NCBI RefSeq assembly: GCF_040256395.1
Contig: NZ_CP158299.1
Coordinates: 1,331,501-1,395,500 of the forward strand
Source: Deinococcus sonorensis KR-87
Lineage (GTDB): Bacteria > Deinococcota > Deinococci > Deinococcales > Deinococcaceae
Length of the DNA stretch: 64,000 nucleotides
Direction: 5' to 3'
Of the stretch, positions 38,052 through 46,356 are shown one piece after another (position 1 is the stretch's first letter; the number at the start of each line of letters is the position of its first letter). The translations under genes and the position numbers were made by a program. The notes under the pieces are model-generated. The model was given only the letters and a program-made list of their open reading frames with translations, was not told the origin of the DNA and did not search any database.

Positions 38052-38171
38052 TCAGGAAGGTTGTGTCTTGAGGGAGAAGCATGGAGCGTGGCCTTGACGA
38101 CCGCCCTGATTCAAGCGGGCATGCCGGGTGCGGCTCGCCTCGCGGTCAGGATGTCGGGTTGCGTTCGTCAT
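38052..38171 (-). CDS. Possible 39-aa ORF ahead of the RNA array
   Basis: A frame from the ATG at 38171 has a strong GAGAGGTGAT ribosome site. The product is basic and hydrophilic (MTNATRHPDREASRTRHARL...), with no recognised family. It lies immediately upstream of the tRNA-His hairpin and may be a leader peptide or chance. Confidence 0.3.
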   Translation of the reverse strand: MTNATRHPDREASRTRHARLNQGGRQGHAPCFSLKTQPS

Positions 38172-38338
38172 GGGAATCACCTCTCGAGGAGTCTAGTCGG
38201 CACGAAGTCGCACCACATGCGCCCATCGGCCTAGCGTGTCATACGCCGTGTGGACGGGGACCTGTGCCGGGCGGAGCAGCGCCTGGTCCCCACTCAGGTG
38301 CTAGCCTGAAGCCCTGACTGATCGAGGTCAGCTTCCTT

Positions 38339-38803
38339 ATGCGAATCCCCCTGCCAATCATTGGTTTGAGTGTCGTTCTTGCCGCGTGCGCTCCGTCCAT
38401 CACTGTCACGTCGAGCGATCAGGTGTCGAAGCCCCGGCTGCAGACGCAGGTGTACGAGGGGGCTGGAACGGGCGTGCTGTCCAGTGCCCGGTACCGTATG
38501 GCCCTGAACGTCGATGCCGCTGGCGGAAGTGCCAATGGCGTGTTCTACAACCTCACTTCAGGGAACAACTATGCCGTCCAGGGAGCGTACGTCCCCACAG
38601 CCGGTGGCGCGGATATGGCGCTGAAGCTGTACACGGATGTCGGCGGCTCCATTTCGGCGTCGGCCGTGGTGAGGGACTTCCGGCTTGGGGCGGAGGCGAA
38701 GCAGGCAGGTGAGCTGACGGGCATGCTGCGCGGCGTGGAGTTCAGCGGCAAGCTCCGGCTGCTGACGGGCAGCATCTCGGTTCAGCTTCACCGCACCGAA
38801 TAA
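38339..38803 (+). CDS. Hypothetical lipoprotein (154 aa)
   Basis: Begins MRIPLPIIGLSVVLAACAPS with a lipobox (LAAC) and a Cys at residue 17. The mature part is beta-rich with alternating hydrophobic residues (RYRMALNVDAAGGSANGVFYNL, GKLRLLTGSISVQLHR), as in small envelope lipoproteins. I do not recognise the family. GAGGTC lies upstream. It is divergent from the RNA array. Confidence 0.68.
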   Translation: MRIPLPIIGLSVVLAACAPSITVTSSDQVSKPRLQTQVYEGAGTGVLSSARYRMALNVDAAGGSANGVFYNLTSGNNYAVQGAYVPTAGGADMALKLYTDVGGSISASAVVRDFRLGAEAKQAGELTGMLRGVEFSGKLRLLTGSISVQLHRTE

Positions 38804-39017
38804 CGAGGGAGAACATCGGCGGCCGGTGGCTCAGCACTACGGCCGAGATTTCCCGCGCAGCCATGTGTCGGCGAACGGGCGCCCTCCCCTCGCCCTGCGG
38901 AGTCCCGGCCGTGGCGGCTATGGCAGACTTCGAGGCATCGCCAATGGACGATCAGGTGGCCAGAAGGTTCAGGAAAGGGCATTCTCGGTGTGTGGGTCCC
39001 TCTCCACGCCAGTCTCG

Positions 39018-39530
39018 TTAAGGTTGAGCGCCGCCCGTGCCCTGCGCCAGGGCCTGAATCGCCTCGTCGAACAGGACCTGTCGGCGGGCCTGATACTCCC
39101 GCTGGGCCTGCTGCTGGGCAGCCGCCAGCCGGGCTGGGAGCGCAGTCCGGGCCTGCTGATAGCGCCGGTCGAGCTCCAGGTGCAGCGCAGCTTCCACGAC
39201 GTAGGTCAGCCGGTAGCCCTGGGTGTCCTCCGCCAGCGCCGCCGGGGGCCAGGCATGCGGCGCCAGCTGCCGGATCAGGTGGTGGTAGAGGGTCAGCTCT
39301 TCGCGGCTTCTGATCAGGACCGTGTGCGGACACGGCAGCCCGGCCCGACGCCTCAGGTCGTCCAGTGAGGCGCCCGGCGTGAAGCTGCCGTCCAGCTGAT
39401 GCAGGCCGATGCCCGCCTTGGCCAGCAGCTGGGCCAGCAGCGTCACAGCCTTGTCGCGCTCCCCCGGATACGGGCTCGACAGGGCCAGATGCAGCACCCG
39501 CTGGAGTCGGAGGGTCTGGTCGCCGGTCAC
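39018..39530 (-). CDS. DUF2786-like protein, last gene of the TerY-P operon
   Basis: A 170-aa protein from the GTG at 39530, which overlaps the kinase stop by 4 bp (GTGA). The N-terminal 40 residues (LQRVLHLALSSPYPGERDKAVTLLAQLLAKAGIGLHQLDG) resemble the DUF2786 helical domain. The rest is helical with a Gln/Arg-rich coiled coil (LDRRYQQARTALPARLAAAQQQAQREYQ). The biochemical role is not known. Strict overlap with the kinase indicates co-translation and a shared function. Confidence 0.65.
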   Translation of the reverse strand: MTGDQTLRLQRVLHLALSSPYPGERDKAVTLLAQLLAKAGIGLHQLDGSFTPGASLDDLRRRAGLPCPHTVLIRSREELTLYHHLIRQLAPHAWPPAALAEDTQGYRLTYVVEAALHLELDRRYQQARTALPARLAAAQQQAQREYQARRQVLFDEAIQALAQGTGGAQP

Positions 39531-41563
39531 GGAGTGGCGCCTTCCAGCCGCGCGATGGCATGGCGGCGCTGTTCGATGTCGCCCAGAACCTGCCGGGCCT
39601 GCTGGGCGGTCGCCGCCTCGACCTGACGCCAGATGTGCAGGTCGGCCGCGACGCGTGCGATGTCGGTGCTGAGCTGCTGCAGCAGCGTCCCTGCCTGATG
39701 GTCGAGGGTCTGCTGCAGCTGCGCCACGTCTGCCGGCGGCACCTGGGCCGGATTGAACTGGAAGAACTGTGTCTGGGCGCGTCGCCACTCCAGCAGGTCA
39801 CGCGCCCGGCGCTGGCCGATGCCGGGAACGTAGCGCACCTGCGGGCCGATGTCATACGCGGTGCGCACGCCCGCCCGGTGCAGCGCCGTGATGGAGGAAG
39901 GGCCGATGCCGTTGACCAGTCCTGCCGTCAGCGGCTGCCGCTTCAGGTACTGGGCCAGAGCCGCCTCGCGGTGCTGCTCGACCAGCCGGTCCAGCGCCGG
40001 CTGCTCCTCGGCGGCCAGCGCCAGGATCCTGGCCCGCTGCGCCTCGAGCGGCGGCAGGGCGGCGCGGTACTTCGCCACGGCGCTGTCGGTCTGCAGCAGC
40101 CCCTGCAGGGTCTCGAGCCGGGCCTCCAGCGACGTGATGTCCGCCTGCAGCTGCCGCACCAGGGCGCGGTGCTCGTGGCGATGCGTGTTCAGGGCCTGCC
40201 GATGCTGGGCCCGCAGCGCGCGTTCGTGCGCGGCCTTCACCTGCCTCGGCCCGTTGGTGCTGAACAGCAGCCAGGCCAGCAGGGCCAGCCCCAGCGCCAT
40301 CCAGAGCGGCGCGCTGTACCACAGCAGCGCGCTGGCCCCGCCGAGCAGCAGGACGGCGGTGAAGCGGCGGGTGCGGGCCGCCTGCAGGCGCTGCGGCGGT
40401 GGCGGCGAGAGCTGCAGGACCGGCGCGGCCGGCACGCTGAGCGGCAGCACCGGCAGCAGCAGCGGTGCGGTGACCGGGGCAGGCGCGGCCGGCATTCCCA
40501 GCGCCTGCAGGCCCTGCCAGACCCGGTTCAGTTCGCGCACGACATCCAGCCGCTTGGCGCCGGCCGACACCCGGCTCTTGGTGGTGGCCGCCTGGGTGGT
40601 GGCGCACCACGGGCAGCGTTGGCCGCGCACGTGGCGGTGGCTGATGTCCTGCGGGCAGCCGGTGAGGCTGCGGGCCAGCTTCGCCAGCGCCCGGTCCCAC
40701 TCGCCGGCCGACGGGCGGCCCCGGACCTCCGGCGCGAAGGCCCGCTCGAACAGACGGGCCACCTCTGGCGTCAGGTCCGAGAGGGTCAGCGTCTGCGGCG
40801 GGGGTTGGACGCCGCGTGGCTGTCGGGCGTACGCGAACTGGTGGGCCCGGATTGCCTCGGCAGGGGTGGGGGTGGCGCCGCTGGCATGCACCCCGGAATA
40901 CGGATGGCGGCCCTGGAACAGCAGCTGAAAAATCATCACCGCCAGGCCGAACAGGTCGTGGTTGGCGTCGCGCACGAAGGTCCCGAACCGCTGGCCCTGC
41001 AACTCCGGCGGGGTGGTATCGGCGGTGCCGACCGGGCAGGGAAACACCTGCTGCCCCCAGCGGATCTGGAACGAGTCGGTGTCGATCAGCCGCACGGTGC
41101 CCTGCGGCGAGACCATCAGGTTGCGGCTGCTCACGTCGCCGACCACGTGGCCGCTCAGGTGCATCACCGCGAAGGCGCGGGCCACATTGCGCGCCACGTG
41201 CACCAGGAAACTCCAGTCGGTGCCGGGAAAGTACTTGCGCCGCGAGGCGGGGCCGAACAGGTCGTGGATCTCGCGGTACTCGTCGGGGCTCACCAGCGGC
41301 ATCAGCAGGCCCTGAATGCTGCCGCTGCGGTCGCGGAGCAGGGCGCTGGGCCAGGCGCTGATGCTCAGCACGTCCGGCCGGCACGCCTGCACCTGCGCTT
41401 CCAGCTTCTGCACGTCGCGGCGGCTGGGCGCGTTCAGGTACACCTTGGCCACCAGCTGCGGCTGCCCCCGCACCCGGTAGACGGTGCCCTGTCCGCCCAC
41501 GCCGAGCGGCTGGTCCAGGGCCACCGGCCGGCCCTGGCCATCCAGCAGGGCCAGCTGGGTCAT
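39527..41563 (-). CDS. Ser/Thr protein kinase with membrane segments and helix-hairpin-helix (TerY-P kinase)
   Basis: A 678-aa protein. The kinase domain (residues about 15-310) has the glycine loop GVGGQGTVYRV, the VAK lysine, the catalytic loop GDVSSRNLMV (Asp and Asn kept, HRD reduced to VGD) and DTD replacing DFG; a C-terminal CPWC pair follows. Residues about 395-430 form two hydrophobic segments. A long coiled coil comes next, then a helix-hairpin-helix module with two hairpins (VNGIGPSSITALHRAG, VRYVPGIGQRRARDLL). This kinase-HhH arrangement is the one described for the TerY-P triad with vWA and PP2C partners, encoded directly upstream here. Confidence 0.85.
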   Translation of the reverse strand: MTQLALLDGQGRPVALDQPLGVGGQGTVYRVRGQPQLVAKVYLNAPSRRDVQKLEAQVQACRPDVLSISAWPSALLRDRSGSIQGLLMPLVSPDEYREIHDLFGPASRRKYFPGTDWSFLVHVARNVARAFAVMHLSGHVVGDVSSRNLMVSPQGTVRLIDTDSFQIRWGQQVFPCPVGTADTTPPELQGQRFGTFVRDANHDLFGLAVMIFQLLFQGRHPYSGVHASGATPTPAEAIRAHQFAYARQPRGVQPPPQTLTLSDLTPEVARLFERAFAPEVRGRPSAGEWDRALAKLARSLTGCPQDISHRHVRGQRCPWCATTQAATTKSRVSAGAKRLDVVRELNRVWQGLQALGMPAAPAPVTAPLLLPVLPLSVPAAPVLQLSPPPPQRLQAARTRRFTAVLLLGGASALLWYSAPLWMALGLALLAWLLFSTNGPRQVKAAHERALRAQHRQALNTHRHEHRALVRQLQADITSLEARLETLQGLLQTDSAVAKYRAALPPLEAQRARILALAAEEQPALDRLVEQHREAALAQYLKRQPLTAGLVNGIGPSSITALHRAGVRTAYDIGPQVRYVPGIGQRRARDLLEWRRAQTQFFQFNPAQVPPADVAQLQQTLDHQAGTLLQQLSTDIARVAADLHIWRQVEAATAQQARQVLGDIEQRRHAIARLEGATP

Positions 41564-42447
41564 GCCGGGGCCGCTCCCGGTCCGGTCAACAGCAGGTCGG
41601 CGGTGTCGTCGTCTGGTTGGGTCGGCTCGGGCTCAGGGGCCATCGGCCGGGCCACCCGCCGGCTGGCCAGCACCAGGGTCTTGTCGTCGTTGGTGCGGGC
41701 ATTCAGGGCCGGCGAGTTCAGGAACTGGTTCAGGGCCGGCTGCAGCGCCCGCTGCCCCGTCTCGCCAGCGTCGGGCGCCGCCTCCAGGGTGCCGAACAGC
41801 GGCGCGAAAAACGGCGAGTGCGCCTGCCGCTCGCTGAAGGCCAGCGCCAGCGGCTGCAGGCCGTCGGTGATCAGGCTGACCCGCTGCACCTCGCCCTCGA
41901 CCAGCCGGGTGTGAATGTGCGGCTCCGGCACGTCGGTGACGAAGTACGTCTGGTTGGCGTACTCCCCGTTGTCGGGCCAGAACACCACCTCGAAGGGCAA
42001 CGGTTCGGTGTCCGGGGCCGGCAATGCCTGGGTGACGATCGCCCCGTCGCCCACCTGCAGGAACCAGGCCCAGCCGGGCAAGACGGCGGCCAGCAGCAGC
42101 GTACATGCCAGGTCGCGCAGGCCGCAGCCCTGCTCCTCGGCGTGGGTGGTCAGCAGCTGCCGGAGCTGCTGCACCACCTCCTCCCCGAAGTGCTGGTCCG
42201 GGCGGACGTCCGCGTCCGCGAAGCGCAGTTCCAGCAGCTTGAGCGCCTCCTCGCAGACCAGCCGGCTGCCCCGCTCGGCGTGCCGGGCGCTCCCGGCGCC
42301 GTCGCTGGCAGCCAGCAGCAGCAGCGCTTCGTCCTGGGTGTTGACGGCCTCGCGCACCTGATGGGCGTCCTGGCAGGGGAGACCGTGTTCGACGTGGGCG
42401 GTGCCGCGGACGGAACTGGAAACGTACCGCCACGCGGAGGCGGTCAT
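41560..42447 (-). CDS. PP2C-type protein phosphatase of the TerY-P triad
   Basis: A 295-aa PP2C-like phosphatase. The metal-binding aspartates appear in QDAHQV, LLAASDGAGSARHAERGS, QVGDGAIV, LITDGLQP and the final NDDKTLVLA. It should reverse phosphorylation by the neighbouring kinase. The C-terminal 35 residues are acidic and proline-rich. It overlaps the vWA gene by 4 bp (ATGA) and the kinase by 4 bp, so the three are translationally coupled. Confidence 0.88.
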   Translation of the reverse strand: MTASAWRYVSSSVRGTAHVEHGLPCQDAHQVREAVNTQDEALLLLAASDGAGSARHAERGSRLVCEEALKLLELRFADADVRPDQHFGEEVVQQLRQLLTTHAEEQGCGLRDLACTLLLAAVLPGWAWFLQVGDGAIVTQALPAPDTEPLPFEVVFWPDNGEYANQTYFVTDVPEPHIHTRLVEGEVQRVSLITDGLQPLALAFSERQAHSPFFAPLFGTLEAAPDAGETGQRALQPALNQFLNSPALNARTNDDKTLVLASRRVARPMAPEPEPTQPDDDTADLLLTGPGAAPA

Positions 42448-43118
42448 ATCTCCGCCCAGCCTTTGGGGCTCGCCAGGGCGACGGCGTCGCCGGGGGTGCT
42501 CTGCGACACGCTCTTCAGGCTGGCCGACAGCCACTGGAACAGCTCGCGGAACCGCACGCCGGACAGGGCCAGCGGCGCGCGCGCCGGATTCAGCTGCTCC
42601 AGCATCTTCATGTCCGCGCCGGCCACGCCCACCGAGAAGAAGGCGAACGATTTGGCCGCCTCGCCCCGCTGCACCTCGGCGGCGGCGCTCTGCCATGCGT
42701 CGGTGGGCGCGCCGTCGGTGATCAGGAACACCCACGGCCGGTAGAGTCCGATGCCGTTCTGCCGGATGGTCTCCTTGCGCTGCCGCAGCAGCTCCAGGCC
42801 GCGCTTCACCGCCTCGCCCAGCGGGGTGGAGCCCTCGGCCTTCAGCTGCGGCGCCTGGAAGTGCTCGGCGGAGGTAAAGCCCAGCACCTCGCGCACAGGA
42901 CCGAAACTGACGATGGCGATCTCGCAGCGTTTGGCGGCCAGGCTGTCACTCGCCAGGTCGCGCTGGAAGTCACGCAGCCCTTCGTTCAGCTGCCGGATCT
43001 TCTCGCCGGACATGCTGCCGCTGTTGTCGAGCAGCAGCAGCACCGGACAGCGCGGTTCCGGGTTGTCGGCGAATTCGGCCAGACCGAACGACAGCTGGGC
43101 ATACTCGGAGTCCGTCAT
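42444..43118 (-). CDS. TerY-like von Willebrand A domain protein
   Basis: A 224-aa cytoplasmic vWA protein. The MIDAS residues are in LLLLDNSGSMSG, the conserved Thr in GSTPLGEAV and Asp in LITDGAPTD. It is the first gene of the overlapping vWA-PP2C-kinase-DUF2786 operon, the layout of the TerY-P module associated with tellurite/stress response and nucleic-acid processing systems. The ATG at 43118 is preferred: a CATAGT -10-like hexamer ends 7 nt upstream. Confidence 0.88.
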   Translation of the reverse strand: MTDSEYAQLSFGLAEFADNPEPRCPVLLLLDNSGSMSGEKIRQLNEGLRDFQRDLASDSLAAKRCEIAIVSFGPVREVLGFTSAEHFQAPQLKAEGSTPLGEAVKRGLELLRQRKETIRQNGIGLYRPWVFLITDGAPTDAWQSAAAEVQRGEAAKSFAFFSVGVAGADMKMLEQLNPARAPLALSGVRFRELFQWLSASLKSVSQSTPGDAVALASPKGWAEI

Positions 43119-43240
43119 GCCCCTCACTATGACACTGGAGTCTGTGTAGTTCCGGCGGGGACAGGAGGCCAGAACGGCTCTGCCCTGACCGAGACTTCCG
43201 GCAGCGGGGTCAAGGGTGTTTGGGCACGACGGCCACAGAA

Positions 43241-43271
43241 AGATCGGCATTCCAAGCTGAGATGCCGATCT
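43241..43271 (-). terminator. Terminator of the DUF7662 gene
   Basis: A 10-bp inverted repeat (43241-43250 with 43262-43271), loop of 11 nt, followed on the minus strand by TTTCTG, about 25 nt after the stop at 43297. Confidence 0.65.
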
Positions 43272-43296
43272 CGGTCAAGTGCTTCAGGACCACCGC

Positions 43297-43800
43297 TCAG
43301 TCGGATTGCCGACCGCGCGTCAGCGGTACCCGGATCCCCCCGACGACGAGATTCACGCCCTTGGTGGACCGCCGGGTCTTGGAATCGTCCGCACGCGTCT
43401 GGGGCGTCCGGATGAAGTTGACAGTCCTGGCGGCGAGATCGACGTCGCTGCTCTGCCAGCCGACGGCCGTCCAGGCCCGGGCCTGTGAATGAGTAACGTC
43501 ATTGGCCCACCAGGCGCGGTGTTCCTGGGCAGAGTCGGGGAGCGGGAAGCCCAGCAGCTGTTCGATCTGAGTGAACGTCAGGTGGAGCGAGGGTCGATCC
43601 TGGGCGTTCAGATGGTCAGCCAGCGGTCCGTATTTGCCCTTAATCGGTGCTACGGAAACGGGAAGCGGGCTGGTGGAGTCTGCAGCGTTAAGCAGGTGCA
43701 TAAAAGCCTGGAGCACCTCCTGAGGCTGGGCAGGGGTCGTGGTTTCAAGGTTAAGCAGTAGCGTTTCGCCGTCCTTCAGTTGCACAGTCAGTGTGTTCAT
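43297..43800 (-). CDS. DUF7662-type domain protein
   Basis: A 167-aa protein. The central segment KYGPLADHL, LTFTQIEQLLGFPLPDSAQEHRAWWANDVTHSQARAWTAVGW matches the short domain now called DUF7662, which often accompanies nuclease or restriction-type proteins. The N-terminal 40 residues resemble a small beta/alpha module (LTVQLKDGETLLLNLE). The C-terminus is basic. Function is unknown. It has its own terminator and lies between the TerY-P operon and dinB. Confidence 0.65.
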   Translation of the reverse strand: MNTLTVQLKDGETLLLNLETTTPAQPQEVLQAFMHLLNAADSTSPLPVSVAPIKGKYGPLADHLNAQDRPSLHLTFTQIEQLLGFPLPDSAQEHRAWWANDVTHSQARAWTAVGWQSSDVDLAARTVNFIRTPQTRADDSKTRRSTKGVNLVVGGIRVPLTRGRQSD

Positions 43801-43935
43801 GCAGACACTATGTCCCTAGATAGACCCTAAAGTCAATAGGGATAAAGGGGGACAATAGGAGTCCGGTTTGGCGCATGGCCTGCGAAAGAGGGATTTATCT
43901 GGGTCTGCATGCTCCCCAGGAAAAGGGACTCCCTT

Positions 43936-44994
43936 TCAAGTTGGGCTCTGGGCTTCTTCCCTGGAACTGAGGTTGACCACGCTCACGCCAAGAAGCCGCA
44001 CCCGGTGCCCCTCGAGGAGTTCCGGCGTCAACACCTCGGCGGCGCCCTGGGCCAGCTCAGCGGCGGTTGCCAGGGGTTCATCTCGCGTGCGGTGGCGAGT
44101 CACGGTCGTCCCGTCCTCGTATCGCAGTTTCAGGACCACCGTCCGCCCGACATACCCCCGCTTCGAGAGCCGCGCCGCCACCTGGGCCGTGATTCCCGGC
44201 AGTTCCGCCAGCAGCGCCTCACGGGTCTGAACATCACGCTCAAAGGTCTGCTCCACGCCGATGGACTTCGGCTCCCGGTGAGCTTCCACAGGGCGCTCGT
44301 CCACTCCTCTCGCCAGGTCGTACAACCGGGGGGCGAATTTTCCGGCGCCTAGGATGGCCTGAAGTTCAGGCAGCGACCTCGCACGCAGGTCCGCGCCGGT
44401 GTGGATCCCCTGCGCTTGGAGTTTTCCTGCAATCACCGGGCCGACGCCGAAGAACTCCTCCACTGGCAGGGCGGCGAGCAGGGCGTCGACCTCCTCAGGG
44501 TGGATGACCGTCAGCCCGCCGGGTTTATGCATGCCGCTGCCGTACTTGGCGAGAAACTTGTTCACCGACACGCCGGCCGAGCAGGTTAGTCGTGTTTCGG
44601 CCAGGATGTCCGCCTGAATGCTCCGGGCCAGCGCCTCGCCCTGCGCCAGTGCCCGCCCTTCCTTCGTCATATCGAGATATGCCTCGTCGAGCGCGAGCGG
44701 CTCGATCTCCTCGGTGTATTGCGCAAAGATGCCGTGAATCTGGGCCGAGACGGCGCGGTACACGTCCATGCGTTGAGGAATCAGGACGATGCCGGGGCAG
44801 CGTTGTCGGGCCAGGTGGACGGGCAGGGCGCTGTGGACACCAAAGCCACGGGCGACATAGTTCGCTGTCATGACCACGCCCCGTCGGCCCGGCACGATGA
44901 CGGCGACGGGTTTTTCTGCCAGGTCCGGCTGATCGCGGATCTCGATCGAGGCGTAGAAGGCGTCCATATCCACGTGCACCACGAGACGGGTCAT
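43936..44994 (-). CDS. dinB: DNA polymerase IV (Y-family translesion polymerase)
   Basis: A 352-aa DinB. Catalytic residues are in VHVDMDAFYASIE and LALDEAYLDMT; the little-finger region has KSIGVEQTFERD. Y-family polymerases copy damaged templates at the price of fidelity. The end (SSREEAQSPT) lacks an obvious beta-clamp QLxLF-type motif, so clamp binding is uncertain. There is no upstream SD; a GACAAT hexamer lies 6 nt before the ATG at 44994. As far as I recall D. radiodurans has no Y-family polymerase, so its presence may be strain-specific, and it sits next to the island boundary. Confidence 0.93.
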   Translation of the reverse strand: MTRLVVHVDMDAFYASIEIRDQPDLAEKPVAVIVPGRRGVVMTANYVARGFGVHSALPVHLARQRCPGIVLIPQRMDVYRAVSAQIHGIFAQYTEEIEPLALDEAYLDMTKEGRALAQGEALARSIQADILAETRLTCSAGVSVNKFLAKYGSGMHKPGGLTVIHPEEVDALLAALPVEEFFGVGPVIAGKLQAQGIHTGADLRARSLPELQAILGAGKFAPRLYDLARGVDERPVEAHREPKSIGVEQTFERDVQTREALLAELPGITAQVAARLSKRGYVGRTVVLKLRYEDGTTVTRHRTRDEPLATAAELAQGAAEVLTPELLEGHRVRLLGVSVVNLSSREEAQSPT

Positions 44995-45351
44995 AGGCCT
45001 ATTGTCACTGAAGCGATGCTGTCGGGTAGGCGGAGGAGACGGTCTGTGTGTTAAGGATTCTGATGGGGAATACCAGCCGATCGTTCCACTGTACCCAGCC
45101 CGGAGACGGCCGCCATCGTGATCCATATCGGTCATCGGAACGAGCTCACGCTGTTCCAGTGCCTTACTGAGTCAGCCCGTCCTCCAGGAACGGGAGCTAA
45201 TGCGCCAGTTTTCGAGCTCAGCTTCAGAAGCCTGCACTTTTGTGTTTGCGAAAAGTGGTCACACGACAGAAGCGGTGTGTCTTTTCCCTGATCTGCTCCC
45301 GAGGTTTGCTCCCGGCCTATGATCAATAACGCGTTCTGGACGAGGTTTCCA
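44995..45351. other. Intergenic region left of the island scar
   Basis: No supported gene. The first 20 nt hold the dinB promoter. Short frames have no ribosome sites or recognisable products. Base composition drops toward the tRNA-Arg fragment. Confidence 0.4.
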
Positions 45352-45397
45352 TGGTGTGCCCGAAAGGAGTTGAACTCTTGGCCTTCTGATCCGTAGA
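45352..45397 (-). repeat. tRNA-Arg(ACG) 3' fragment, probable attachment-site scar
   Basis: The minus strand reads the anticodon loop CTACGGA (anticodon ACG), 3' anticodon stem TCAGA, variable AGGCC, T-arm AAGAG-TTCAACT-CCTTT (imperfect), acceptor CGGGCAC, A and CCA. No D-arm or 5' acceptor is present upstream. A segment from the anticodon loop to the CCA end is exactly what tyrosine recombinases use as attachment core, and AT-rich accessory genes begin beyond it. Confidence 0.7.
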
Positions 45398-45736
45398 TGG
45401 AAGCTGTTGCGACGCCGTTGATATCCGTTGATGCCGATCAGCGGCCTGGAGACCGTGTTGATCGCAAGTGCCCTGTCCTGGTCGTCTCCGTTGTTGGCGT
45501 TTGGGTGCTCCTGATTTCTGCGCCAATAAGGCACGCACAAGGCACGGCATCCAGCAGTTGCACTTCCGGAGACGGGGATTCGAGCGATCAGAGGCGGCGC
45601 TGGACTGCAACAGGCTGGCTGAAAGTTGGTCGGCCGCCTGGAGTACGACTGAAGGCGGTCCATTAACACTTCCATGACGAGTCGAGGTTGAACGAATACG
45701 CTAGAGGCGCCCTACCTTGAAAGCCAAGGAGAACCG
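45398..45736. other. Non-coding or decayed DNA next to the att scar
   Basis: Frames on both strands are short and without family signatures. An integrase gene would be expected here if the scar marks the integrase-proximal end, but none is readable. A GCACGCACAAGGCACG-like repeat at about 45531-45548 is the only notable detail. Confidence 0.4.
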
Positions 45737-45869
45737 ATGAACCACCCCCCAACTGGCAGGTGATTCAAGAAGCTGCTGAACGCCTCACCCGGCGCGGCCT
45801 GACACCTTTCTCCCGGCAGCCTACGATCCTGCCTTCCTGGACACGTTCGCTGATCATTTGATCTCGTAG
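45737..45869 (+). pseudogene. Remnant of a small gene with intact ribosome site
   Basis: AAGGAGAACCG precedes an ATG that reads MNHPPTGR and stops. In the next frame the DNA continues as WQVIQEAAERLTRRGLTPFSRQ, and a third frame ends FLDTFADHLIS with a stop at 45867-45869. These pieces look like one short protein broken by at least two indels. The family is not recognised. Confidence 0.45.
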
Positions 45870-45925
45870 CGCCAGTTGAGTTGTTTGTAGAGTAATCTAT
45901 GGCCGTTCGGGGATAGTCTAAGTGG

Positions 45926-46303
45926 GTGAGAAAAACACTCTTGGTTTCGCTTGGACTCGCGTCCTTCTCTTTCGCAGGATCACAGAGCGCAGAACAGTTG
46001 AGGGCATCTATATCGGAGCTACAATCGTTTGCCAGTAGCGACAACACCCTTTGTAATATGATTAGCTTTGCTAACCCCGCTCTAAAAATTCTTGGTGATT
46101 ATAAAATTCCCTTACCTTCGTACTTTGCTTGGGTCAAAGCAAACACTTTGTTGAAGGGTGTCTCAGGTGATGATATAAAGCCACTTGGTCAAGGATATAA
46201 TCTGTATCACTTGAAAGATTTTAATGGTAGTATCAAGATGTTTGTATACACCAACGAAATCGACAAAAATAACACTGAGCTTTGCGTTACTTACGTTTTT
46301 TAG
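45926..46303 (+). CDS. AT-rich secreted protein of unknown function
   Basis: A 125-aa protein from a GTG at 45926 with a Sec signal peptide (MRKTLLVSLGLASFSFAGS). Mature part contains two cysteines (TLCNMIS, ELCVTYVF) likely to form a disulfide, and FAWVKANTLLKGVSGDDIKPLG, NLYHLKDF. The codon use is strikingly AT-rich compared with the rest of the window, indicating recent transfer. I do not recognise the family. Confidence 0.65.
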   Translation: MRKTLLVSLGLASFSFAGSQSAEQLRASISELQSFASSDNTLCNMISFANPALKILGDYKIPLPSYFAWVKANTLLKGVSGDDIKPLGQGYNLYHLKDFNGSIKMFVYTNEIDKNNTELCVTYVF

Positions 46304-46356
46304 CTGGAGGTTAATGTGCTGAAAACTGAATATCTTATATAGGATGAAATTTAATT

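Noticed and set aside
39560..41914. A 784-aa plus-strand frame opposite the TerY-P kinase
   Set aside because: It is an antisense shadow of an overlapping operon with clear kinase and HhH motifs on the minus strand.
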